From NCBI GenBank assembly GCA_006738865.1, contig AP019701.1, positions 611,001 through 675,000 on the forward strand: DNA of 64,000 bases, in the 5' to 3' direction. Numbering within the stretch: position 1 is the stretch's first letter; every line of letters begins with the position of its first letter. Both the position numbers and the translations under genes were made by a program. The DNA comes from Allostella sp. ATCC 35155 (GTDB taxonomy: Bacteria; Pseudomonadota; Alphaproteobacteria; ATCC43930; Allostellaceae). The notes under the pieces are model-generated. The model did not search any database, was not told the DNA's origin, and saw only the letters and a list, made by a program, of their open reading frames with translations. Below are positions 32,105-39,932 of this stretch, one piece after another.

Positions 32105-32940
32105 AGCTGAGAGGCCGGCTGCGGCGGCGCGAGCCGGGGCGCCTGCGGGCGCTGCCGATCAACCGCCTGATCCCGAACGTCCTGACCGTGCTGGCGCTGG
32201 CGGCCGGCGCGACGGCGCTGCGCTTCGGTCTCGAAGGACGCTGGGAGCCGGCGATCGGCATGATCATCCTGGCCGCGGTGCTGGATGCGCTCGACGGCCG
32301 CATCGCCCGCCTCATCGGCGGTACTTCGGGCTTCGGTGCCCAGCTCGATTCGCTGTCCGACGTGATCGCCTTCGGCCTCGTGCCCGGCATCCTGGTCCAC
32401 CAGTTCGCGATGAAGGGTATCGGCGGCTTCGGCTGGATGGTGGCGCTGGTCTACATCACCTGCTGTGCGCTGCGGCTGGCGCGCTTCAACACCAAGCTGA
32501 ACGACCCGGACATGCCGCCCTGGGCATACAACTACTTCAGCGGCGTGCCGGCGCCGGCCGGGGCCGGGCTGGCCCTCCTGCCGATGATCCTGGCGCAGCA
32601 GTTCCCGGATGCGATCTTCGCCAATGCCTGGCTGAACGCCTTCTGGCTGCTCGGCGTGGCGGCGCTGATGATCAGCCAGGTGCCGACCTATGCCATGAAG
32701 AAGATGCGGGTGCCGCAGGCCCAGGTGCCCTTCGCCCTGCTCGCGGTGGGCGTGGTCGCGGCGGCCGCGGTCAGCGAGCCCTGGCTGACGCTGGCCGGCA
32801 TCGCCATCGTCTATCTCGTCTTCATCCCGTTCAGCGTCCGCTCCTATGCCCGCCTCGCCGCGGAGACCGCGCGCCTCAAGGCCGAGCGCGACGGCGTCAT
32901 CGTGGCGATGCCGGAGGAGCGCGGCGGCGCCGGGCGCTAG
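32101..32940 (+). CDS. pssA: CDP-diacylglycerol--serine O-phosphatidyltransferase
   Basis: Membrane CDP-alcohol phosphatidyltransferase making phosphatidylserine for Psd. 279 residues, about seven or eight helices. The full active-site signature is present: [27 protein letters not shown] (D-G-x2-A-R-x8-G-x3-D-x3-D). ATG at 32101 overlaps the psd stop. The TAG stop at 32938-32940 uses the TA target duplication and first base of the inserted MITE-like element. Confidence 0.96.
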   Translation: MKLRGRLRRREPGRLRALPINRLIPNVLTVLALAAGATALRFGLEGRWEPAIGMIILAAVLDALDGRIARLIGGTSGFGAQLDSLSDVIAFGLVPGILVHQFAMKGIGGFGWMVALVYITCCALRLARFNTKLNDPDMPPWAYNYFSGVPAPAGAGLALLPMILAQQFPDAIFANAWLNAFWLLGVAALMISQVPTYAMKKMRVPQAQVPFALLAVGVVAAAAVSEPWLTLAGIAIVYLVFIPFSVRSYARLAAETARLKAERDGVIVAMPEERGGAGR

Positions 32941-33056
32941 TGGTCCGATGCAGACGGAAGGTTCCCTTCCGTCTGCTGAATCGGCCCACTAACCATATGA
33001 TCTGGTGGGGCGACTCATCCAATCGGATGCAACCATCCGATTGGGTCGCACCACTA
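32938..33056. mobile_element. MITE-like element with TA duplication at a CTAG site
   Basis: A 115-bp element (32940-33054) is flanked by TA. Its ends are imperfect inverted repeats: GTGGTCCGATGCAGACGG on the left against GTGGTGCGACCCAATCGG read inward from the right. Inside are two perfect hairpins, 12 bp at 32950-32961/32965-32976 and 11 bp at 33019-33029/33034-33044. No coding capacity. IS630-type transposases insert at TA, often within CTAG, so a non-autonomous IS630-type origin is inferred. It separates two convergent genes and may now act as a two-way terminator. Confidence 0.8.
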
Positions 33057-34262
33057 GACGATCTCCGCCAACCGCAGGTTGACGAGGCTCTCGGCCGCCT
33101 GGGCCGCCTGTTCGCCGGTGAGACCGGGAAAGCGCGCGGCCAGCGCGGAGGCATCGAATTCCTCGGTCGTGGTCAGTGCCCAGCGGACGACCGGAACCAG
33201 GGCCGGCGGCAGCACGTGCCGGCCGGATCGCCCCTCGGCCACCACCCGGCCGCCATCCTCGGCCAGCCGCAGGCCGCCGTCCTGGCGCGGGCGGTAGCGC
33301 AGTGGCGCGGCCAGCGCGGCCTCCAGATCGTAGCGGTCGAACGGCGGCGCCTGGGTCTGGAGATGGCGCGCCAGCGCCGCCAGGAACGCAGGGTCGCGCA
33401 CCATCGCGGCGAGCCGGTCGGCGACCGGGCCGGCGGCCGCCTCCAGCCGCTTGCGCGTCGGCCGCAGCGCGAGGTCGCGGCGCAGCGCCGGGTCGAGGAC
33501 GCCTTCCTCGGCGAGGAAGCGCAGCAGGTCGGCGCCGGTCGGCACCGAGACCGCGAAGGTGACGTGGATCGTCGCGCCCGTGGAGGCCAGCGCGTCGTGG
33601 AACTGGCCGCGCGGCAGGTAGAGCAGGTCGCCCGGCTGCATCGTCACCTCTTCGCGGACGGCGCCCGGATCCTCCTTGCGCCCGGTGGCGGCGGCGGCCT
33701 GGACGCTGCGCCCGGTCGGCGCGTCCGTGCGGTTCTCGAAGATGCGCCAGCGCTTGGCGCCGTGGCAGTGCAGGGCGAACACCTCATGGGTGTCGAAGTG
33801 CGGGTTGAATGCCTGCCGCCCCTGCCGCGAGAAATAGAGGTTGGCCTGAACGGCGGCGCCGGTGGCGGCGCGCAACGCGGCCGCCGTCTCCGCCAGCCCG
33901 TCGTTCAGCTCGCCGATATTGTTCAGGACCAGCGTCGCGCCGCGCCGGATCCAGGTGGTGACGAGCCGCGGCACCGGGCGCAGCACGTCGCGCGCCTCGG
34001 TGTCGATCGCCAGCCGGCAGAATTCCTCGGCCGCGACCGCCCGTCCGTCGAGCACCAGTTGCAGGGTCCGGGCGGTCCAGATCGAGGTCTGGTTGAGCAG
34101 GCGGTTCAGTTCCCCGAGGTCCATCACCCCGCCCGTGCGCGCGGCCGATCCCGGCAGCAGCAGCGGCGTGCGGCCGAAGGTGTCGGCGAAGAAGCGCGCC
34201 GGGCCGACCGGCGCCAGCATGGCTTCCAGGCGGTCGGACAGGCGCTGTGCGGCGTCGTTCAT
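33054..34262 (-). CDS. JmjC/cupin-domain protein (ribosomal-oxygenase-like)
   Basis: 402 residues. The JmjC fold carries an Fe(II) triad: HFDTHEVFALHCHGAKRWRIF supplies HxD, and LPRGQFHDAL supplies the distal His. A C-terminal winged-helix-like region (about 290-400) resembles that of RoxA/YcfD-type 2-oxoglutarate-dependent hydroxylases of ribosomal proteins. The exact substrate is unknown. ATG at 34262, 28 bp after the kinase stop. The TAG stop is formed at the MITE-like element junction. Confidence 0.85.
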   Translation of the reverse strand: MNDAAQRLSDRLEAMLAPVGPARFFADTFGRTPLLLPGSAARTGGVMDLGELNRLLNQTSIWTARTLQLVLDGRAVAAEEFCRLAIDTEARDVLRPVPRLVTTWIRRGATLVLNNIGELNDGLAETAAALRAATGAAVQANLYFSRQGRQAFNPHFDTHEVFALHCHGAKRWRIFENRTDAPTGRSVQAAAATGRKEDPGAVREEVTMQPGDLLYLPRGQFHDALASTGATIHVTFAVSVPTGADLLRFLAEEGVLDPALRRDLALRPTRKRLEAAAGPVADRLAAMVRDPAFLAALARHLQTQAPPFDRYDLEAALAAPLRYRPRQDGGLRLAEDGGRVVAEGRSGRHVLPPALVPVVRWALTTTEEFDASALAARFPGLTGEQAAQAAESLVNLRLAEIV

Positions 34263-34290
34263 GGCGGTCCTGGGCTTCCCGGTTCCGGCG

Positions 34291-35613
34291 TCACAGCGGC
34301 AGGGCCACTCTGGCCCGCAGCCCGCCCTGGGGCGATTCTTCCAGAATTACGTCGCCGCCGTGACCGCGCGCGATGTCGCGGGCGATGGTCAGGCCGAGGC
34401 CGACCCCGCCGGTCGCCTTGTTGCGCGACGGGTCGATGCGATGGAACGGGCGGAACGCATTCTCCCGCTCGGCCGGCGGAATGCCGGGCCCGTCGTCGTC
34501 GACCAGGATGTCGATGCCGGTCGGGCGGCTGATGGCCCCGATCCAGACCCTGCTCGCGTGCCGCGCGGCGTTGCCGACGAGGTTGCCGATGCAGCGCTTG
34601 ATGGCGTTGGGCCGGACCGCCAGCCGCAACCCGGACGGAATCGCGATCGCGATCTCGACCCCGTCCCGCCGGGCGCCGGCGGCGATCTCGTCGACGAGGC
34701 GGCCGAGGTCGCTGTCCACCGGCTGTTCGTCGCCTTCGCCACGGGTGAAGTCGAGATAGGCCTGGATCATCCGCTCCATCTCGGAGATGTCGCCCTGGAG
34801 GTCGGCGGTATCGGAGCTCTGCGGCAGCAGGGCGAGCCCGAGCCGCATCCGCGTGAGCGGCGTCCGCAGGTCGTGCGAGACGCCGGCGAGCATCGTCGTG
34901 CGCTGGTCGATCTGGCGCTGGATGCGCTGGCGCATCAGCAGGAAGGCGGATGCTGCCTGCCGCACCTCGGTCGCGCCCTCGAGCTTGAAGCCGGGGACGT
35001 CGCGGCCCTTGCCGAAGCTTTCCGCAGCGGCCGCGAGGCGGCGGATCGGCTTGACCTGGTTGCGCATGAACAGCGACGCGACGGCGAACAGCAGCAGCGA
35101 GGAGCCCACGGTCCAGGCGATGATGACGTAGGCGGTCGAGGTGAAGAGGCGCTTCTGCGGCGCCATCAGCTCGATCACGCCGTCCTGCAGCTGGACCAGG
35201 ATCTCGACCTGGCGCGGCCGCGATTCCGGGTCGATGGCGATCGGCCGGTCGACCCGCTCGCGCAGCGCCGAGAAGAGCTGGCCGGCGATGAAGAAATCGT
35301 CCGGCTCGCGGTCGATCGGCGGCAGCCGCTCGCCCGGCCGCCAGTCGACCCGGAGGTCCATGTGGCGCAGCGCCAGCGCCACCACCTCGGCGCGCTCGGC
35401 CGGCGTCGTCGCGCGCTCGTGCAGCGAGACGATGGCGGCGACGTCGCCGGCGATCGCCTGCGCCAGCCGGCGCGAGACGATGTCCCAATGCTGGTCGTAG
35501 AAGTACCAGGTGGAGACGATCTGAACGATGACCAGCGGCATGACGATGATCAGCAGCGACCGGCCGAAGAGTGATCGCGGCAGCAGGCGGTGCCGGAGTT
35601 CGGTCGCGACCAT
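34291..35613 (-). CDS. EnvZ-type sensor histidine kinase
   Basis: 440-residue membrane kinase: membrane helix at about 16-36, periplasmic domain to about 155, second helix about 160-182, HAMP, then HisKA with phospho-acceptor in LAGVSHDLRTPLTRMRL and a HATPase domain with NLVGNAARH, DDDGPGIP and GGVGLGLTIARDI. It partners the OmpR-type regulator 6 bp upstream. The arrangement MarR-OmpR-kinase recurs in alphaproteobacteria. The signal sensed is unknown. Confidence 0.93.
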   Translation of the reverse strand: MVATELRHRLLPRSLFGRSLLIIVMPLVIVQIVSTWYFYDQHWDIVSRRLAQAIAGDVAAIVSLHERATTPAERAEVVALALRHMDLRVDWRPGERLPPIDREPDDFFIAGQLFSALRERVDRPIAIDPESRPRQVEILVQLQDGVIELMAPQKRLFTSTAYVIIAWTVGSSLLLFAVASLFMRNQVKPIRRLAAAAESFGKGRDVPGFKLEGATEVRQAASAFLLMRQRIQRQIDQRTTMLAGVSHDLRTPLTRMRLGLALLPQSSDTADLQGDISEMERMIQAYLDFTRGEGDEQPVDSDLGRLVDEIAAGARRDGVEIAIAIPSGLRLAVRPNAIKRCIGNLVGNAARHASRVWIGAISRPTGIDILVDDDGPGIPPAERENAFRPFHRIDPSRNKATGGVGLGLTIARDIARGHGGDVILEESPQGGLRARVALPL

Positions 35614-35619
35614 GCCGGG

Positions 35620-36363
35620 TCAGTCCGAAAGCAGGACGTAGCCGGTCCCCCGCACGGTCTGCAGGTAGAGCGGATAGCGGGGGTCCGCCTCGACCTTGCG
35701 GCGGAGGCGGGTCATCTGCACGTCGACCGTGCGCACGCTGCCCTGGATGCCGATGGCCTCGGCCAGGTCCTCGCGCGACACCGCCGCGCCGGGCGTCTCG
35801 GCGAGGGCCCGCAACAGCCCCGTTTCCGCCTGCGTCAGGCGGACGGCGACCGCGCCGCGGCGCAGTTCGCCGCGGCGCGGCTCGAAGCGGAAGGGGCCGA
35901 ACTGCACCATCGCGCCCGGCCCCGCCGTCGCCGACCGGCGGCGCAGGATGGTCTGCATGCGCAGCAGCAGCTCGCGCGGTTCGAACGGCTTGGCGAGATA
36001 GTCGTCGGCACCGCTCTCCAGCCCGGCGATGCGGTTGGCGGCTTCTCCCATGGCGGTCAGCAGCAGGATCGGCACGTCGTCGCCCGCCCGCAGCGAGCGG
36101 GTGAGGTCGAGGCCGTTCTCGCCCGGCATCATGACGTCGAGCACCAGCAGGTCGAAGTCGATCGCGGCGAGCCGGGCCCGCGCCTCCGCGGCATCGCCGG
36201 CCGCCGTCACCCGGAAGCCGTTCTCGGAGAGGTAGCGGCGGAGCAGGTCGCGCAGGCGCTGGTCGTCGTCGACGACCAGGATGTGAGGGGCGTCGTCGCT
36301 GCCGGCCCCGCCCGTCCCGGCCCCGCCCGTCCCGGCACCGCCCGTCCCGGCACCGCTGGTCAT
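35620..36363 (-). CDS. OmpR-family response regulator (PetR-like)
   Basis: 247 residues: receiver domain with VVDDDQRLR, phospho-acceptor Asp in LLVLDVMMPGENG and DDYLAKPF, then an OmpR winged helix with VRTVDVQMTRLRRKVEADPRYPLYLQTVRGTGYVL. A repetitive N-terminal extension, AGTGG four times, precedes the receiver. ATG at 36363 overlaps the MarR stop. By gene order it is like PetR of Rhodobacter, which is encoded with the MarR-type PetP; that relation is inferred. Confidence 0.92.
   Translation of the reverse strand: MTSGAGTGGAGTGGAGTGGAGSDDAPHILVVDDDQRLRDLLRRYLSENGFRVTAAGDAAEARARLAAIDFDLLVLDVMMPGENGLDLTRSLRAGDDVPILLLTAMGEAANRIAGLESGADDYLAKPFEPRELLLRMQTILRRRSATAGPGAMVQFGPFRFEPRRGELRRGAVAVRLTQAETGLLRALAETPGAAVSREDLAEAIGIQGSVRTVDVQMTRLRRKVEADPRYPLYLQTVRGTGYVLLSD
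36302..36361 (+). repeat. Four tandem 15-bp repeats in the response-regulator N terminus
   Basis: Unit CCGGCCCCGCCCGTC at 36302, 36317, 36332 and 36347; the first two are identical, the last two carry an A, and the last also differs near its end. The unit is in frame and codes for a 5-residue Gly/Ala/Thr repeat before the receiver domain, so copy-number change would not shift the frame. Confidence 0.85.
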
Positions 36364-36857
36364 GCGCCCGGTTCCCGCGGGCGGTCGAAGCGGGCGCGGT
36401 CCGCCTCGTCGACGATGCCGAGCATGACCTGCCGGAAGCCTTCGACGGCATCGGCCCCCGCGTTGCGGTAGGCGCGGGCGATCCGCTCGCGCTGGTTCTG
36501 CGACAGCTGGCGCTCCAGCTCGACGCCCTTCTCGGTCAGCGTCAGCAGGCGCTGCCGCCGGTCGCGCTCGCCCTTGTCCTGGATGATGAAGCCCTCCTCG
36601 ACCAGCTGCCCCAGCACCCGCGACAGGCTCTGCTTGGTGATGCGCAGGATGCCGAGCAGGTCCGAGACGGTCATGCCGGGATGGCGGCCGACGAAATAGA
36701 TGACCCGGTGGTGGGCCCGCCCGAACCCGTACTCGGACAGGATCTCGTCCGGCCCGCGGGTGAAGTCGCGATAGGCGAAGTAGAGCAGCTCGATCCCCTG
36801 CCGCAGCTCCTCCTCGCGCAGGAAGAGCAGCCGGGTCGGCATTTTTATGTCAGCCAT
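36360..36857 (-). CDS. MarR-family regulator (PetP-like)
   Basis: 165-residue winged-helix regulator. The helix-turn-helix region is GMTVSDLLGILRITKQSLSRVLGQLVEEGFI, followed by the wing DKGERDRRQRLLTLTEKGVELERQL. N-terminal dimerisation helices flank it. It is translationally coupled (ATGA) to the response regulator. ATG at 36857, 75 bp from the divergent aminotransferase ATG, so both promoters share that gap. Confidence 0.9.
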   Translation of the reverse strand: MADIKMPTRLLFLREEELRQGIELLYFAYRDFTRGPDEILSEYGFGRAHHRVIYFVGRHPGMTVSDLLGILRITKQSLSRVLGQLVEEGFIIQDKGERDRRQRLLTLTEKGVELERQLSQNQRERIARAYRNAGADAVEGFRQVMLGIVDEADRARFDRPREPGA

Positions 36858-36932
36858 GTTGACTCATTTTCGGCGGAATGTTACGTCCGGTTCGGTCGAT
36901 ACGACACAATCTTAGCATCTGGAGCCCCCCCA

Positions 36933-37826
36933 ATGGCGATGATCCCCTTCGACGATCGCGACGGCGTCCTCTGGATGGACGGCCGGATGGTGCCGTGGCG
37001 CGACGCCAAGGTGCATGTCCTGACCCATGGCCTGCACTATGCCAGCGCCGTCTTCGAGGGCGAACGGGTCTATGGCGGCAACATCTTCGAGAGCGCGGCC
37101 CATTCCCGCCGACTGCACCGTTCGGCCGAGATCCTGGGCTTCCAGGTGCCGTTCGCGGTCTCCGAGATCGAGGCGGCCAAGTCCGCCCTGGTCGCCGCCC
37201 ACGACATCCGCGAGGGCTATATCCGGGCGATCGCCTGGCGTGGCAGCGAGATGATGGGCGTGGCGGCGAAGTCCAGCCGCATCCATCTCGCGATCGCCGC
37301 CTGGGACTGGCCGTCCTACTTCTCGCCGGAGGCGCGGGCCCAGGGCATCCGGGTGACGATGGCGCCGTGGCGCCGCCCCGCGCCGGAGACGGCGCCGGTC
37401 GAGAGCAAGGCGGCGGGCCTCTACATGATCTGCACCATGAGCAAGCACGCCGCGGAGGATCAGGGCTTCCATGACGCGCTGATGCTCGACTATCGCGGCT
37501 TCCTTGCGGAGGCGACCGGCGCCAACCTGTTCCTGGCGATCGACGGCAAGCTGCATACCCCCAAGCCCGACTGCTTCCTCGACGGGATCACCCGTCGTAC
37601 GGTGATGCGGCTCGCCCGCGAGCGCCAGATCGAAGTCGTCGAGCGCCACATCCCGCCCGAAGATCTGTCGCGGGCGAGCGAGGTGTTCGTCACGGGCAGC
37701 GCAGCCGAACTCACCCCGATCGGTCGCATCGACGACCTCGCCTTCACGCCCGGTCGCATGGGCCAGGCCCTGTATGACGACTATATGGCGCTGGTCCGCG
37801 GCGCGCCCAGGCCGGCGCTGACCTGA
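36933..37826 (+). CDS. ilvE: Branched-chain amino acid aminotransferase
   Basis: PLP fold-type IV enzyme interconverting branched-chain amino acids and 2-oxo acids. 297 residues. Motifs are VLTHGLHYASAVFEGERVYGG, the PLP-lysine region ESKAAGLYMICTMSKHAAEDQGFHDALMLDYRGFLAEATGANLF, and LDGITRRTVMRLA, with ASEVFVTGSAAELTPI. ATG at 36933 has GGAG about 9 bp upstream. The open frame upstream is not part of the gene. Confidence 0.95.
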   Translation: MAMIPFDDRDGVLWMDGRMVPWRDAKVHVLTHGLHYASAVFEGERVYGGNIFESAAHSRRLHRSAEILGFQVPFAVSEIEAAKSALVAAHDIREGYIRAIAWRGSEMMGVAAKSSRIHLAIAAWDWPSYFSPEARAQGIRVTMAPWRRPAPETAPVESKAAGLYMICTMSKHAAEDQGFHDALMLDYRGFLAEATGANLFLAIDGKLHTPKPDCFLDGITRRTVMRLARERQIEVVERHIPPEDLSRASEVFVTGSAAELTPIGRIDDLAFTPGRMGQALYDDYMALVRGAPRPALT

Positions 37827-37861
37827 GCGCCGACTGGCCTGAGCGTCGACTGGTCTCGGCG

Positions 37862-38635
37862 TCAGGCGGGATCGGGGTGGACGTCCACTCCGATCCCGGT
37901 CAGCAGGTCGAACTGCTGGCTCTGGAGGATCTTCAGGCGGGCGAAGCCGGCGAGCAGCGAAAGGTCGAGCCCGCCGAGCTCGGCGCCGCGCAGGTCGGCC
38001 CCGTCGAGGCGGGCATCGACCAGCACCGCCTGCGTCAGGTCGCAGTCCCGCAGGTCGGCGTCGGTCAGGTCCGTCGAGGAGAGGTCGGCCTCGCGCAGGC
38101 GGCTGCCGGTGAACTCGGCGCCGGGCAGGCGCAGGTCGGCGAGCGCCGCCAGCTCGAGATTGCAGTGGCGGAAGGCGGCCCGCGTGACCACGACCTTGCG
38201 CGAGAAGGCGTGGCTGAACTCGACGGCCTCGAAGCGGGCGCCGCGCAGGTTGCACCCCTCCATCTCGACGCCGTGCAGGTCGATGCGGTCGAAGCCCGCG
38301 AAGGACAGGTCGCACCGCAGGAAGCGGACCTGCCGGGCATCGCCGAAGGCGAAGCGGCAGCCGCGCGGGTCGCCGCCGGGCAGGCGCTCGACCAGGACGC
38401 ACTCGTCGAACTCCGCCTCGCGCAGGTCGGCTCGGCCGAAGCTGCAGTCGAAGAGGCGGCAGCGCTGGAAGCGGGTCTCGCGCAGGTCGGTGCCGGTGAA
38501 CCGCACGCCGGCGAAGGTGCAGTCCGCAAACTGCGCGCCGGCCGCGTCGAGCGTGCCCCAGTCGTCGGCGGCGATGGCGTGGCCGACGACCGGACTGCCG
38601 GCCGCGACCGCGGCATGCAGCGCGCCGGCGCTCAT
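37862..38635 (-). CDS. Pentapeptide-repeat protein
   Basis: 257 residues, mostly A(D/N)Lxx-type pentapeptide repeats, which fold as a right-handed quadrilateral beta helix: for example FTGTDLRETRFQRCRLFDCSFGRADLREAEF and LREADLSSTDLTDADLRDCDLTQAVLVDARLDGADLRGAEL. The last 30 residues are not repeats. Some relatives mimic DNA and protect gyrase; nothing here proves that. ATG at 38635 overlaps the yqhA stop by 4 bp, so both are coexpressed. Confidence 0.88.
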   Translation of the reverse strand: MSAGALHAAVAAGSPVVGHAIAADDWGTLDAAGAQFADCTFAGVRFTGTDLRETRFQRCRLFDCSFGRADLREAEFDECVLVERLPGGDPRGCRFAFGDARQVRFLRCDLSFAGFDRIDLHGVEMEGCNLRGARFEAVEFSHAFSRKVVVTRAAFRHCNLELAALADLRLPGAEFTGSRLREADLSSTDLTDADLRDCDLTQAVLVDARLDGADLRGAELGGLDLSLLAGFARLKILQSQQFDLLTGIGVDVHPDPA

Positions 38636-39171
38636 TTTCGCACGGCGAGCTTGTCGGTCATGGCGAGGATCAGCCCGGAGACCACGAACAGCGCATGGAT
38701 GCCGACCATCCAGATCAGGTCGCGGTCGCTGATCTTGTCGATGTTCATGAAGCTCTTGAGCAGGGAGATCGAGGAGATCGCGACGATCGAGGCGATCAGT
38801 TTCAGCTTCAACCCGCCCGAATCGAGCTTGCCCATCCATTCCGGGCGGTCGGGATGGTCGTGGACGTCGATCTTTGAGACGAAGTTCTCGTAGCCGCTGA
38901 ACACCACCATCAGCACGAGGTTGGCGACCAGCACGAGGTCGACCAGGGTCAGCAGCGCCAGGATGACGTCGTTCTGCGTCGCGTCGAGCGTATGCGGCAG
39001 GAACCCCAGCAGCTCCTGGGCGAACTTCACCAGCAGGATGCCGAGCCCGACGATCAGACCGACATAGAGCGGCGCCAGCAGCCAGCGGCTCTGGAAGACC
39101 CAGGATTCGAGGAGGCGCTCGGCGCGGTGGCGGGCCGTCGCGGGCGCCGCCTGGGGGGAGGATGTGGTCAT
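38632..39171 (-). CDS. YqhA/UPF0114 family membrane protein
   Basis: 179 residues with three or four membrane helices (about 30-55, 67-90, 121-142, 150-170). The pattern WVFQSRWLLAPLYVGLIVGL and VLVANLVLMVVFSGYENFVSK matches the UPF0114 family, whose function is not established. ATG at 39171, 33 bp after moaE; coupled to the pentapeptide-repeat gene. Confidence 0.9.
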   Translation of the reverse strand: MTTSSPQAAPATARHRAERLLESWVFQSRWLLAPLYVGLIVGLGILLVKFAQELLGFLPHTLDATQNDVILALLTLVDLVLVANLVLMVVFSGYENFVSKIDVHDHPDRPEWMGKLDSGGLKLKLIASIVAISSISLLKSFMNIDKISDRDLIWMVGIHALFVVSGLILAMTDKLAVRK

Positions 39172-39204
39172 CGGCGCCTATGTGGTGCAGGCCGGTGCCG
39201 CCGT

Positions 39205-39684
39205 CTACCAGCGATCGGCGGCGATGTCGTCCTCCGCCTTCGCCGCGACCCAGCGCTCGCCGTCGGGCGTCTCCTCCTGCTTCCAGAAGGGCGCCTTCGT
39301 CTTCAGCCAGTCCATCAGGAAGCGGCAGGCGTCGAAGGCGGCGTCGCGATGGGCGGACGCCGTCACCACCAGCACGATCCGCTCGCCCGGCAGCAGGCGC
39401 CCGAAGCGGTGGATGATGCGGACGGCGTCGAGCGGCCAGCGCCGGGCGGCCTCGTCGGCGATCGTCCGCAGCGCCTTCTCGGTCATGCCCGGATAGTGCT
39501 CCAGCGTCATCGCCGAGACGGCCTCGCCGCCGCCCTGGTCGCGCACCAGCCCGACGAAGCTGGCGACCCCGCCGACGCCATGGTCACCCGCCGCGGCGGC
39601 CGTGATGGCGGCGCCGACGTCGAAATCCTCCGTCTGGACGGCGATGTCGATGCGACAGGTGGCCGTGCCGTCGCTGCCGGTCAT
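39205..39684 (-). CDS. moaE: Molybdopterin synthase catalytic subunit MoaE
   Basis: Large subunit of molybdopterin synthase; inserts two sulfurs from MoaD thiocarboxylate into precursor Z. 159 residues. Motifs are ASFVGLVRDQ, LEHYPGMTEKAL, IIHRFGRLLPGE, and the active-site lysine region DWLKTKAPFWKQE. ATG at 39684 overlaps the moaD stop (ATGA), which gives coupled expression of the two subunits. Confidence 0.96.
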   Translation of the reverse strand: MTGSDGTATCRIDIAVQTEDFDVGAAITAAAAGDHGVGGVASFVGLVRDQGGGEAVSAMTLEHYPGMTEKALRTIADEAARRWPLDAVRIIHRFGRLLPGERIVLVVTASAHRDAAFDACRFLMDWLKTKAPFWKQEETPDGERWVAAKAEDDIAADRW

Positions 39685-39932
39685 CCGCCGGTCACCGGCG
39701 GGAAGAGGGCGATTTCGTCGCCCGGTCCGATGGCGGTGTCGAAGCGCGCGAACTCCTGGTTCACCGCGACGCGGATCGGCCGCAGGTCGGCAAATGCCTC
39801 GGCGTAGCCGGGCCCGCGACCGCGCAGCCATTCGACCAGCTCGGCCACGGTGCGGACCTCGGCCGGCGGCGACACCGTCTCCTCGGCGAGGCCGGTGCGC
39901 TGCCGCAGCCAGGCGAAATACAGCAGTTTCAT
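39681..39932 (-). CDS. moaD: Molybdopterin synthase sulfur carrier MoaD
   Basis: Ubiquitin-like sulfur carrier, 83 residues, ending in the essential Gly-Gly (ALFPPVTGG) that becomes a thiocarboxylate. VAVNQEFARFDTAIGPGDEIALFPPVTGG is typical. ATG at 39932 overlaps the moeA stop; the stop overlaps the moaE start. Many small MoaD genes are missed, but this one is well supported. Confidence 0.95.
   Translation of the reverse strand: MKLLYFAWLRQRTGLAEETVSPPAEVRTVAELVEWLRGRGPGYAEAFADLRPIRVAVNQEFARFDTAIGPGDEIALFPPVTGG

Noticed and set aside
36302-36361. Possible CRISPR-like repeat array
   Set aside because: Units are 15 bp, directly adjacent, in frame and without spacers.
36849-36863. GTCA-N7-TGAC palindrome over the MarR gene start
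   Set aside because: Arms are only 4 bp and do not extend; too weak to call a MarR operator.
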